64,000 nucleotides of DNA from Oscillospiraceae bacterium. Lineage in GTDB: Bacteria > Bacillota > Clostridia > Oscillospirales > Ruminococcaceae. The translations under genes were made by a program, and so were the position numbers. This document shows positions 10,929 through 19,805 of this stretch, piece by piece (the first letter of the stretch is position 1; each line of letters opens with the position of its first letter). Below the pieces are notes generated by a model. It searched no databases and was not told where the DNA came from. It saw only the letters and a program-made list of their open reading frames with translations. The stretch spans positions 143,803 to 207,802 of the forward strand of contig JAKSPJ010000002.1 of assembly GCA_024404915.1 (NCBI GenBank). The letters run 5' to 3'.

Positions 10929-10957
10929 TTGACGAATAACGCTGAATATGGTATAAT
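10929..10957 (+). promoter_or_regulatory. Promoter of cysS
   Basis: TTGACG (10929-10934), 17 bases, TATAAT (10952-10957), with TG-rich sequence before the -10. The leader to the cysS start is about 80 bases, too short for a T-box. Confidence 0.8.
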
Positions 10958-11046
10958 AGGAGTATCTGAAAATATATTCGGCATACCGCATGCCCGCCGG
11001 AATTTCACAGGCTGTGCGGCGTGCCCTTTGGAAAGGTGTAATCAAT

Positions 11047-12456
11047 ATGCTGCTTTATAACTCACTCACCAGACAAAAAGATACATTTAAAACCGCTGAG
11101 CCGGGAAAGGTGAAAATGTACACCTGCGGCCCTACCGTATATCACTATGCACATATCGGCAATCTCCGCACATACATTATGGAAGATGTGCTGGAGAAAT
11201 ATCTGACCTACTCCGGCAACGAGGTACTCCGCATCATGAACATCACCGACGTGGGACATCTCACATCTGACGGTGACACCGGCGACGACAAAATGCTGAA
11301 GGGCGCAAAGCGTGAGCATAAAACGGTTATGGAAATCGCAGAGTACTACACAAACGCCTTCTTTGAAGACTGCCGCAAGCTGAATATCAAGAAGCCGGAA
11401 TGCGTACAGCCTGCCACCGGATGCATCGATGATTTTATCCGTGTGATTCTTTCTCTCCTGGAAAAAGGCTATGCCTATGAAGCAGGCGGAAATGTCTATT
11501 TTGACACATCCAAACTTGAGCATTATTATCGTTTCCACGATTTCCGTGAAGAGGATCTGGAAGTTGGTGTCCGTGAGGGCGTAGAATCCGATGAGAACAA
11601 GCGCAGCAAGGCAGATTTCGTGCTTTGGTTCACAAAGTCCAAATTTGATGACCAGGAACTGAAATGGGACAGCCCCTGGGGCGTCGGCTATCCGGGCTGG
11701 CACATTGAGTGCTCCTGCATCAGCATGAAATATGCAGGCGAGACACTGGACCTGCACTGCGGCGGCATTGACAATGTCTTCCCGCACCACACCAACGAAA
11801 TTGCACAGAGCGAGGCATATCTGGGACATGAGTGGTGCCCGCAGTGGTTCCACGTGCTGCACCTCAATACCAACAGCGGAAAAATGAGCAAGTCCAAGGG
11901 CGAATTCCTGACAGTATCTCTGCTGGAGGAAAAGGGCTATTCTCCCATGGCATACCGCTTCTTCTGCCTCCAGTCCCACTACCGGAAATCTCTGGTCTTC
12001 ACCTGGGAAAACCTGGACAACGCACAGGCTGCCTACAATAAACTGCTGGCTCGCATCGCACCGCTGACACAGACTGCTGATACCGCTTCCGAGGAAGAAA
12101 CTGCAAATCTTCTGAAGGCCTATACGGAAGCAATGGACAATGACCTGAACACCGCACAGGCTGTTACTGTCCTGTATGATATTCTGAAAGCAGATGCATC
12201 TGCCGCGTCCAAACTGGCTGCCATTGCAGATATCGACAAGACACTCTCACTGAATCTGATTGAGAACGCAAAGGCATTGACACAGAACGACACTGCACAG
12301 GATATTCCTGAAGAAGTACTTGCACTGGTAGAAGAACGCAGGAACGCCCGCAAGGAGAAAGATTTTGCCCGGGCAGATGCCATTCGTGACCAGATTACTG
12401 CGTTGGGATGGACAATTCGTGAAACAAGACAAGGCACAGAAATTACAAAAATCTGA
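11047..12456 (+). CDS. cysS: Cysteinyl-tRNA synthetase
   Basis: CysS charges tRNA-Cys. The protein has 469 residues from the ATG at 11047 (GGAAAGGTG site upstream), normal for bacteria. It has the class I signatures H-I-G-N near residue 40 and K-M-S-K-S-K-G in the second half. The zinc ligands are visible as C-G-P-T-V-Y near the N-terminus and the H-I-E-C-S-C-I/H-H-T-N-E region. An in-frame upstream ATG would add 19 unconserved residues. It stands alone between its own promoter and a strong terminator. Confidence 0.97.
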   Translation: MLLYNSLTRQKDTFKTAEPGKVKMYTCGPTVYHYAHIGNLRTYIMEDVLEKYLTYSGNEVLRIMNITDVGHLTSDGDTGDDKMLKGAKREHKTVMEIAEYYTNAFFEDCRKLNIKKPECVQPATGCIDDFIRVILSLLEKGYAYEAGGNVYFDTSKLEHYYRFHDFREEDLEVGVREGVESDENKRSKADFVLWFTKSKFDDQELKWDSPWGVGYPGWHIECSCISMKYAGETLDLHCGGIDNVFPHHTNEIAQSEAYLGHEWCPQWFHVLHLNTNSGKMSKSKGEFLTVSLLEEKGYSPMAYRFFCLQSHYRKSLVFTWENLDNAQAAYNKLLARIAPLTQTADTASEEETANLLKAYTEAMDNDLNTAQAVTVLYDILKADASAASKLAAIADIDKTLSLNLIENAKALTQNDTAQDIPEEVLALVEERRNARKEKDFARADAIRDQITALGWTIRETRQGTEITKI

Positions 12457-12461
12457 TACGG

Positions 12462-12492
12462 AAAGCAGGTTCAGAAATGAACCTGCTTTTTT
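12462..12492 (+). terminator. Terminator of cysS
   Basis: A 12-bp stem (AAAGCAGGTTCA / TGAACCTGCTTT) with a GAAA tetraloop is followed by a T run. Confidence 0.9.
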
Positions 12493-12904
12493 ACTTCCCA
12501 TTTCTTCTATTTCTTAATATCCTTTGAAGATTTATGAAAACATCTTGCTTTTTTCGATTATATGTGATATAGTGCAATCAGATTGTTACCATATATGATT
12601 ATTGCACATTTGTCAGAATTATGATTTTGTTTCCGTATTTGCAGACAAGATTGCCTTCTGATTTTAGTTAGACATTGCGTCTTATTCATGCAAATAAAAA
12701 ACAGGACGTCACAGTTTAAAATGCAAAATCTGCATATTTTCGCACAAATCTTATTGTTATTTATCATTTTCTGAAACATTCACCATAATTTCACAGAATA
12801 AACATATTTAGAAGCTATAATAATCACTATAAAAAGGAATAATGGTATTATTCCGACTCTGTATATTTTCAAACATTCTATATAAATGAAAAGGGGATAT
12901 CATT
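12493..12904 (+). promoter_or_regulatory. A+T-rich upstream region of the ROK regulator with a palindrome
   Basis: No supported gene in about 410 bases. A TATAAT at 12816-12821 may be a -10, without a clear -35. The near-perfect palindrome GGAATAAT-ggt-ATTATTCC (12836-12854) sits just downstream, where an autorepressor could bind. The ribosome binding site AAAAGGGG precedes the next gene. Confidence 0.4.
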
Positions 12905-14104
12905 ATGGATACAAAAGGAATCAGCAAACTGGATTTAAAACGTAGAAACCGCAGACAAATTCTGCTTTCCATCCGTCAGAATGGTCAGCTTGCAAGAGTT
13001 GACATCGCATCTCAGCTTTCTCTGACACGTGCCGCTGTTACCATCATTACAAACCAGATGATTTCACAGGGCATTCTGGAAGATATGAACGGCCCGGTTG
13101 CAGAGCCTTCCAATCTGCCGAAGAAGAAAGGCCGCAAGAAGACCATGATCCGCATCAACCCTACCTACAAATATGTGCTGGGTGCGGTCATCAGCAAGAA
13201 CAGCATCAGCGTTGGTTTGTCCAATCTCGCTATGGAATCTGTGTACAGCACTTCCAGAGGAATTGATGAAGACACGCCTACAGATGAAATCATTGCATTC
13301 ATTGTCAATAACTGCCGTGAGATTATGAAGAAGCACTCTCTCGTCAACAAGCAGCTGCTTGGCCTGGGCATCGGCATTATTCCTGCATACAGCACCAAGC
13401 TGCGCGGTGAAATCAAGGAAGGCGTTATGTGCTATGATAAGCTCGCCTATCTGCTGGAGATGGAGCTTTCCATCCCGGTTATGGCAGACGATGCCATCCG
13501 CCTCTTTGCACAGGCAAATATTGACTACAATAATTCCGAAACAGCAAACCAGATTCTTGTTTACTCCGGTCAGGAGTATCACTCCATGATTATCAGCGGA
13601 AACGAAGTAATCGGCGGCTGCAACAAGGACAGCGCATCTGTCAACAGAGTGGTTGTTGATGTGAACGGTGCCGAGATCGAAGGCTTCCCGAAAGGCAGTG
13701 TACAGGCGGAGCTGACACGTCCTGAGCTTCTGAAGAGGATTTCTGCAATCATGGGCAAAGAGATGAACATTGACCAGGTGAATGAGGCATATTCTGCTGG
13801 TGATGAAACTGTTACGCAATTCATCGAAGGCGTGCTGGACAAGCTTGCATTCATGCTGTATAATTACAGCACGATGGTCGGCGCAACCCGTGTCACACTG
13901 CAGGATTTCATGCTTTGTGACAAATCCCATGAGGTACTGCAAAACAAGATAAATGCGCTGGCAGGCAAAGAGGATCTCATCAAGGTTGTATACAGCCCGA
14001 TTGAAGGTGACTCTGCATTCCTGGCAGGCTGTGTTCTGGCTGCTGAGAAACAGTTCTATGAGATGGGCGGTCTGTTGCCCAGCGAGCTGCTCTCACAGCA
14101 ATAA
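12905..14104 (+). CDS. ROK-family transcriptional regulator (NagC/XylR-like)
   Basis: The protein has 399 residues: an N-terminal winged helix-turn-helix (about 10-70, I-R-Q-N-G-Q-L-A-R-V-D-I-A-S-Q-L-S-L-T) and a ROK actin-like ATPase-fold domain. ROK regulators usually bind sugars or sugar phosphates and control carbohydrate genes. The family's Cys-rich zinc motif between the two lobes is not visible; the corresponding stretch has no Cys cluster, and the phosphate loops look weak. It therefore seems a divergent, probably non-catalytic sensor. It is monocistronic, with a palindrome near its presumed promoter and a terminator behind it. Confidence 0.85.
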   Translation: MDTKGISKLDLKRRNRRQILLSIRQNGQLARVDIASQLSLTRAAVTIITNQMISQGILEDMNGPVAEPSNLPKKKGRKKTMIRINPTYKYVLGAVISKNSISVGLSNLAMESVYSTSRGIDEDTPTDEIIAFIVNNCREIMKKHSLVNKQLLGLGIGIIPAYSTKLRGEIKEGVMCYDKLAYLLEMELSIPVMADDAIRLFAQANIDYNNSETANQILVYSGQEYHSMIISGNEVIGGCNKDSASVNRVVVDVNGAEIEGFPKGSVQAELTRPELLKRISAIMGKEMNIDQVNEAYSAGDETVTQFIEGVLDKLAFMLYNYSTMVGATRVTLQDFMLCDKSHEVLQNKINALAGKEDLIKVVYSPIEGDSAFLAGCVLAAEKQFYEMGGLLPSELLSQQ

Positions 14105-14123
14105 TAGCAATAATATGATCTGA

Positions 14124-14157
14124 AAAAAATGTGCACTGTCAGACAGTGCACATTTTT
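14124..14157. terminator. Bidirectional terminator between the ROK regulator and pheA
   Basis: A stem built on ATGTGCACTGTC / (GA)CAGTGCACAT is flanked by A6 on one side and T6 on the other, so it can serve both converging units. A 16-bp palindrome AATTACAATTGTAATT follows at 14172-14187. Confidence 0.88.
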
Positions 14158-14236
14158 TATACCCTTTTCTAAATTACAATTGTAATTGCCGAAGCTTTTC
14201 AAAAAGCCCGTCTTATTCTGTGATGCTATTTACCCC

Positions 14237-15385
14237 TCAGCCGTTCAGCTCCGTATAATTGCCCAGCAGTGTAAAGGAATCACAGCTGTGCTCCAGTTCA
14301 CAGAGCAGCCCAAGGATTCCCTCCTGATGCAGATTGCATTCAAGATCAATATAGAAGCGGTAAGCAAAATTGGTACCCGGAATCGGAATACTTTCCAGCT
14401 TCACCATATTAATGCCCAGTGCAGAGATTTTCGCAATCATCTGATACAGTGCGCCGGGCGAATTGGCACAGTTCACGAGAATGCTGAGACGGTCTGCGCC
14501 TGCATAGGACTCTGCGCCCTTGGTGATACACAGAAAACGTGTTTCATTATTAGATTCATTCTGAATATTGCCCTCGTATGCAGTCAGACCATAGAGCTTT
14601 GCACAGACTTCACCTGCAATGGCAGCAACACTCTTATCGTGCGCCTCCGCTGCACGCTGTGCGGCATGGGCAGTGCTTGTGCAGGGAATAACATCCACAC
14701 CTGTCAGTTCAGAGAGAAAACGGCTGCACTGACCTGCGGCCTGTTCATGGGTATAAATAGTTTTGATATCGGACAGTTCAGTCTGGGGCTGTGTCAGCAG
14801 TACATGGCGAATCAAATGGCGGACACTGCGGACAATGGTGATGTCAGGCTCACGCAAAAGATCGTAGACCTGACGAATGGCACCATGCACACTGTTTTCT
14901 ACCGGCAGGATACCGAACTTACAGAGATTGGCTTTCACTGCCTGTACGACTGCAGGAAATCCATTCACAAAAATAATATCGCCCTTGGGGAATAAACGAT
15001 CTGCAGCAGCACCTGCATGACAGCCCTCTACACCGGAAACCGCAATGCGGCCTGTCTGCGGAAATACACTGTGTTCATTTGCACACATGGCAGCAACTCT
15101 TGCAGCAACATTAGTTGCAGGAATCAGTCTGGCTGCCTGCCTTGCACGGGATAATTCCAGAATGCTGCGGAACAGCTGAAATGCAGAATCGCCATGGACA
15201 TCCCCGGCCTTTTCACGGATATTTCTGAGAATATCCCGTTCCCGTGCCGGGTCATATAAGGGCTTAGAGGTGTCCTTGCTTTTGATATCTGCAACAATGT
15301 CTACCAGTTCCATACGCTGTACAAACAATTCCAGCAGCTGGGAATCGATACTGTCCAGTTGCTGACGCACTTCGGAAAGTTCCAT
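14237..15385 (-). CDS. pheA: Bifunctional chorismate mutase / prephenate dehydratase
   Basis: The enzyme converts chorismate to prephenate and then phenylpyruvate, the phenylalanine branch. The protein has 382 residues from the ATG at 15385 (AAAGGAG site). There are three parts: an AroQ-type chorismate mutase (about 1-85), a prephenate dehydratase (about 105-285) with the N-E-T-R-F active-site motif, and a C-terminal ACT domain (about 295-375). The ACT domain keeps G-A-L-Y, but the usual E-S-R-P feedback motif reads E-S-I-P, so phenylalanine inhibition may be altered. Last gene of the aromatic operon. Confidence 0.93.
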   Translation of the reverse strand: MELSEVRQQLDSIDSQLLELFVQRMELVDIVADIKSKDTSKPLYDPARERDILRNIREKAGDVHGDSAFQLFRSILELSRARQAARLIPATNVAARVAAMCANEHSVFPQTGRIAVSGVEGCHAGAAADRLFPKGDIIFVNGFPAVVQAVKANLCKFGILPVENSVHGAIRQVYDLLREPDITIVRSVRHLIRHVLLTQPQTELSDIKTIYTHEQAAGQCSRFLSELTGVDVIPCTSTAHAAQRAAEAHDKSVAAIAGEVCAKLYGLTAYEGNIQNESNNETRFLCITKGAESYAGADRLSILVNCANSPGALYQMIAKISALGINMVKLESIPIPGTNFAYRFYIDLECNLHQEGILGLLCELEHSCDSFTLLGNYTELNG

Positions 15386-15440
15386 CTGTGATTCTCCTTT
15401 TACAATCAAATTCGTTGTCTTATCAATCTGTGATATCTCT

Positions 15441-16529
15441 TTACAGTTTTCCATCCGTAAGCAATACATCCAGTGTGACAAGGGCCGCAGCCGCTTCTGC
15501 CACCGGGACTGCACGCTGCGCAATACAGGGATCATGCCGTCCATGAATTTCAATGGTAGTATTCTGCTTTGTTTCCAAAGAAACTGTATTCTGCGTAATA
15601 CCAATGGATGGCGTAGGCTTCATGGCAATGCGGAACCGCACAGGCATACCTGTGGTGATGCCGCCTAAAATACCGCCGTTGCGGTTCGTAGCCGTGCGAA
15701 TTCCCCCTGCTTCATCTACGCAGAATGGATCATTTGCCTGGGAACCACGCATAGCAGAAAGGCCGAAGCCATCACCGAATTCTACGCCCTTTACCGCAGG
15801 AATGCCGAACAGCACTCTTGCAAGACGATTTTCGATGCCGTCAAACATCGGATCGCCAAGACCTGCCGGCAGCCCTGTAATCATGCACTCAATGGTGCCT
15901 CCGATGGAGTCCATCTCCTCCCTTGCTGCCAGGATTTCATTCTGCATCTGCTCGCCGCAGGCATCAGAAATAACAGGAAATGCCTTCTGAGCAATCTGTT
16001 CAAACAGCTGCGGTGAAGGCTGCATGGGGAACATCTCATCCGATACAGAACCGATGGTGGCAAGGTGGGCACCGATAAAGATGCCATGCCGTTCCAGGAT
16101 TTGCTTTGCAATGCCGCCGGCTGCACAAATCGGTGCAGTCAGTCTGCCGGAGAAATGGCCGCCGCCCCGCATATCTGCATAGCCGTTCCACTTGACAAAT
16201 GCAGAATAATCTGCGTGAGACGGCCGTGGATTTTTCAGCAGATTGCTATAGTCTCCTGAACGTGTATTAGTATTTGCTATGCGAATACAAACCGGGAAAC
16301 CGGTAATGCGATTATCCAGCACACCGGAAACAAATTCAGGAATATCCGGCTCTTTTCTGGATGTGGACAAACTGTTTCTTCCGCCCTGCCGTCTCTCCAT
16401 GAACAGCATCAGTTTTTCAAAATCAATGATTTCGCCTGCCGGCAGACCCTCTATCAATGCACCGATACCGTTTCCATGTGATTCACCGTAAATGGAAACT
16501 TTCAGTGATTCGCCAAAACTTGAAGCCAT
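15441..16529 (-). CDS. aroC: Chorismate synthase
   Basis: AroC converts EPSP to chorismate using reduced FMN. The protein has 362 residues from the ATG at 16529 (AGAGGTG site). Signatures include G-E-S-H-G near the N-terminus, R-R-Q-G-G-R-N-S, the G-G-G-H-F-S-G-R-L-T-A region and a C-terminal R-H-D-P. It sits between aroA (68-base gap) and pheA (55-base gap) in the same orientation, so the last shikimate steps and the phenylalanine branch are co-transcribed. Confidence 0.96.
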   Translation of the reverse strand: MASSFGESLKVSIYGESHGNGIGALIEGLPAGEIIDFEKLMLFMERRQGGRNSLSTSRKEPDIPEFVSGVLDNRITGFPVCIRIANTNTRSGDYSNLLKNPRPSHADYSAFVKWNGYADMRGGGHFSGRLTAPICAAGGIAKQILERHGIFIGAHLATIGSVSDEMFPMQPSPQLFEQIAQKAFPVISDACGEQMQNEILAAREEMDSIGGTIECMITGLPAGLGDPMFDGIENRLARVLFGIPAVKGVEFGDGFGLSAMRGSQANDPFCVDEAGGIRTATNRNGGILGGITTGMPVRFRIAMKPTPSIGITQNTVSLETKQNTTIEIHGRHDPCIAQRAVPVAEAAAALVTLDVLLTDGKL

Positions 16530-16597
16530 ATAGTTGCACCTCTTATCTGTGGACAATTCCGGCAGACCGCATGCTGCGCTGTCGGAATGAACCGAGT

Positions 16598-17869
16598 TTA
16601 CTCAAATGTGACATTTCCGCCCAGTAAGCGGTAATCCTCAAAAAATGCAGGATAGGACTTGTTGACTGCTTCCGCCCCCAGAATGGTCACCGGATGGGAG
16701 CATCTGATTGCGGCAATGGCGGCTGCCATAACCAGTCTGTGGTCATTTTTGGCATCTACAGTACCGCCGGTCAGCGTACCGCCGTAAATGGTCAGACCGT
16801 CAGGATGTTCATCCACACTGCCGCCGATGGCACGAAGCAGGTCTGCTGTGGCAGTGAGGCGGTCTGATTCCTTCAGCCGCAGCCGTTCCGCATTGGTAAA
16901 ATGACTGGTACCGTTTCCAAGCGCTGCACGTACTGCCAGAATGGGCAGCAAATCCGGAATGGCCTCCATGGAAACATTCAGCGTATGGAGTTCTTCGCCG
17001 CTTACCTGAATCTGATTTTCGGTACAGAAGATATCTGCGCCGGACTGTGCCAATATTTCACAGATTGCTTTATCACCCTGAATGGATTCTGTGTGAAGAC
17101 TGTTGACAGTAACACACTGATGCTTCTGCAAAGCACCTGCAGTCAGCCAGAAAGCAGCATTGGACCAGTCACCGTCAATATCGGGATCATCCGGGAAATG
17201 CAGTGTCTGTCTGCCTGCGATACGATAGCGAAGCATGCCCTCTTCCGTGCAGATTTCGATGGATGCGCCAAACTGCTGCAAAGTACGGATTGTCATATCC
17301 ACATATGCTGCCGACTGCAGTGCCGTTGTCAGACGGATTTCGCTGTCCGCTTCACAGAAGGGCAATGCCATCAGAAGACCGCTTAAAAACTGTGAGCTGA
17401 TATTGCCCGGGATTTCATAAATGCCGCCTGTCAGTGTACCCTTGGCAGACAGAGGCAGCGTGGTTTGTGCAAAGCATATGCCATGGGCAGACATGGCATC
17501 CGTCAATGTGCCAATGGGACGTTCCGGCAGTCTTCCGCTGCCGGTAACAGAAATGCTGCGGCAGACACTCATGGCTACAGGCAGAAGGAAGCGGAGTGTG
17601 GAACCGCTTTCTCCGCAGTCCAGGTCTGCATGGGGCTGCTCCTTGACAGGGGTAATCCAAATGCCTTCTTCCGCTTGTCTGAAAGAAGCACCCAGTGCCT
17701 CCAGGCAGCGGATTGTGGCAGCAATATCATCGCAATGCGGCTCTTTCAGCGGCAGAAATCCGCCATTTTCAGACAGTGCCGCACAAATCAGTTTGCGGTG
17801 CGCATCGGATTTTGACGGGATAGCCGTAACAGTGCCGTGGAGCACTCCGGGAGAACAGATTACATTCAT
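16598..17869 (-). CDS. aroA: 3-phosphoshikimate 1-carboxyvinyltransferase (EPSP synthase)
   Basis: AroA joins PEP to shikimate-3-phosphate. The protein has 423 residues from the ATG at 17869, which overlaps the aroB stop (ATGA) and has GGAGGAA upstream. Visible motifs are the N-terminal S-K-S-D-A-H-R (phosphate binding; many homologues have SKSxxxR), G-E-S-G-S-T-L-R-F-L in the PEP-binding loop, L-K-E-S-D-R and D-H-R-L-V-M-A. Glyphosate class cannot be judged safely by eye. Confidence 0.95.
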   Translation of the reverse strand: MNVICSPGVLHGTVTAIPSKSDAHRKLICAALSENGGFLPLKEPHCDDIAATIRCLEALGASFRQAEEGIWITPVKEQPHADLDCGESGSTLRFLLPVAMSVCRSISVTGSGRLPERPIGTLTDAMSAHGICFAQTTLPLSAKGTLTGGIYEIPGNISSQFLSGLLMALPFCEADSEIRLTTALQSAAYVDMTIRTLQQFGASIEICTEEGMLRYRIAGRQTLHFPDDPDIDGDWSNAAFWLTAGALQKHQCVTVNSLHTESIQGDKAICEILAQSGADIFCTENQIQVSGEELHTLNVSMEAIPDLLPILAVRAALGNGTSHFTNAERLRLKESDRLTATADLLRAIGGSVDEHPDGLTIYGGTLTGGTVDAKNDHRLVMAAAIAAIRCSHPVTILGAEAVNKSYPAFFEDYRLLGGNVTFE

Positions 17870-18936
17870 GCTGTTTCCTCCAGACCATCTGCAAACAATG
17901 CCTCCAGGCTTGCAATGGGCATTTTTTCTATACGGCATCGGCCGATTGCTTCCGGCAGAATAACAGTGATATCCTTTGCCGCCGCTTTCTTATCCAGTGC
18001 TGCAATTTTTGCCATCTGCGCAGCAGTGTAGGGGCAGGCAACAGGCAGGCTGCTGCGTTCCAGTGTGCACAGAATACGGTCGCATGCATCCTGGGAAAGC
18101 AGGCCCCGTTTTGCTGCGGCACGGGTAACAATTGCCATGCCGACAGCAACCGCATGGCCGTGCGAAATGCCGAAATCGCTGAGGATTTCAATGGCATGTG
18201 CTGCGGTATGTCCCAGATTCAGCAGTTTCCGAACGCCCTGCTCCTTCGGGTCCTGGGTAACGATATTTGCCTTATAAGCGACTGCACGGGAAATGATTTC
18301 TTCCGCTGACTCAGACGGTGTGCCGCTTTCATAGATGGCGAACAAAGCTTCATCTCCAAGAATGCCGGACTTGATGGCTTCTGCTGCGCCGTCTGCCAGT
18401 TCATGGGGTGTCAGTGTATCCAGCGCATCTGTATCGCAGATAACAGCAATGGGCTGGTGAAACAAGCCCGCCAGGTTTTTGCCGTGCTGGAGATTGACTG
18501 CGGTTTTTCCTCCCACAGACGCATCCACGGCAGAAAGCAGTGTTGTAGGCATCTGCATAAAGCGAATGCCACGGAGATAGCAGCCGGCAGCAAAGCCGGT
18601 GAGATCGCCCACGACACCGCCGCCCAGTGCAAGTGCAAGGTCTGTACGTGTCAGATGTGCTTCTGCGAAGGCTTCCAGCACTTCTCCCAGCACACGGACA
18701 GATTTGCTTTCCTCACCTGCATTCACAACATGTGTACTCACGGTAAATCCAGCAGCTTCCAGTGACTTGACAACACGTTCCATATACAGGGGTGCCACAT
18801 TGGTGTCACTGATCAGCATGACACGGCAGGGAGCAGTCAGTTCGCTGAGTTTTTCTCCTGCCTGATTCATCAGGCCGCTTCCAATCATAATCGGATAGCT
18901 TTCGCCATCCGGCGTTGTAAGAATTTGCGTATTCAT
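17866..18936 (-). CDS. aroB: 3-dehydroquinate synthase
   Basis: AroB converts DAHP to 3-dehydroquinate, using NAD and a divalent metal. The protein has 356 residues. Typical motifs are G-G-G-V-V-G-D-L-T-G-F-A-A, the Lys of D-A-S-V-G-G-K-T-A-V-N, the metal-binding E of A-E-A-I-K-S-G, and the His residues in L-N-L-G-H-T-A-A-H-A-I-E and S-H-G-H-A-V-A-V-G. The ATG follows a GAGGAGG site and lies 29 bases after tyrA. The stop overlaps the aroA start. Confidence 0.96.
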   Translation of the reverse strand: MNTQILTTPDGESYPIMIGSGLMNQAGEKLSELTAPCRVMLISDTNVAPLYMERVVKSLEAAGFTVSTHVVNAGEESKSVRVLGEVLEAFAEAHLTRTDLALALGGGVVGDLTGFAAGCYLRGIRFMQMPTTLLSAVDASVGGKTAVNLQHGKNLAGLFHQPIAVICDTDALDTLTPHELADGAAEAIKSGILGDEALFAIYESGTPSESAEEIISRAVAYKANIVTQDPKEQGVRKLLNLGHTAAHAIEILSDFGISHGHAVAVGMAIVTRAAAKRGLLSQDACDRILCTLERSSLPVACPYTAAQMAKIAALDKKAAAKDITVILPEAIGRCRIEKMPIASLEALFADGLEETA

Positions 18937-18965
18937 TGTAAACCCTCCTCTTTTCCTTTGAGAGA

Positions 18966-19805
18966 TCAGTTTCCGCCGGCAGATGCCTTTGCCAGTCTGC
19001 CCTCACGCAGGCACTTGCAGAGTGCCTCCGGGTCGTTTTCTTCCAGTGCGGTAAGATATGGTTTCAGATTCTCAATCAGAATCTGCAATTCTTCAATCAG
19101 ATATTCACGGTTATGCATCATCAGTTCTGTCCACATGTTTTCATCCAGACGTGCAACACGGGATAAATCCCTGAAACTGCCTGCTGAAAAGCCACGGCGT
19201 CTCTGTGCGGTGGGGGATTTGACATAAGCTCCCGAAACAATATGTGCCAGCTGAGATGTATAGGCAATGATTTTGTCATGTTCATCCGGGTCAGAATATG
19301 TAATCTGTGCAAAGCCAATATCTGAAAAATAATTTTTCAGTGTTTCCAGCGTGCGAAGTTCCGTATTTGCATCCGGTGTCAGAATCATGGATGCTCCTTC
19401 AAAGAGGGATTCAGAGGAATTGACAAATCCGCCTGTTTCCTTGCCTGCCATGGGATGTCCGCCCACATATCTGAAATGATGCTGCTGTGCCAGCGCACCC
19501 AGTTCATCTACCACAGCACGCTTGATGCCGCAGATATCCACCAGAATGCAGTTTGCCTTTCCCATGGCTGCAGCGTGGTCACTGGCCCATTTCAGCACTG
19601 CACCGGGACGCAGTGCGGTAATCACAAGCTGACATGTTTCCAGCAGTTCATCTGTCAGTTCCTGATCAATGGCACCTGTCATGCGGGCAAACAGCATCGT
19701 CTCCTTATCCAGGTCATAGCCATATACCGTATGCAGCGTGCGTGCCTTTGTGGCTTTGGCGTAGGATCCGCCGATGAGTCCCAGTCCGATGATTGCAATA
19801 TTCAT
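18966..19805 (-). CDS. tyrA: Prephenate dehydrogenase
   Basis: TyrA oxidatively decarboxylates prephenate to 4-hydroxyphenylpyruvate, the tyrosine branch. The protein has 279 residues: an N-terminal Rossmann domain with G-L-G-L-I-G-G-S (residues 7-14), the active-site region G-G-H-P-M-A-G-K-E, and an all-helical dimerisation domain. There is no C-terminal ACT domain, unlike many Firmicute TyrA proteins that are longer. The ATG overlaps the aroF stop (ATGA), implying translational coupling. Confidence 0.93.
   Translation of the reverse strand: MNIAIIGLGLIGGSYAKATKARTLHTVYGYDLDKETMLFARMTGAIDQELTDELLETCQLVITALRPGAVLKWASDHAAAMGKANCILVDICGIKRAVVDELGALAQQHHFRYVGGHPMAGKETGGFVNSSESLFEGASMILTPDANTELRTLETLKNYFSDIGFAQITYSDPDEHDKIIAYTSQLAHIVSGAYVKSPTAQRRRGFSAGSFRDLSRVARLDENMWTELMMHNREYLIEELQILIENLKPYLTALEENDPEALCKCLREGRLAKASAGGN

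Noticed and set aside
10600..10932. 110-residue plus-strand frame between the XRE-cupin gene and cysS
   Set aside because: It overlaps the divergent promoters and lacks a ribosome site and family resemblance.
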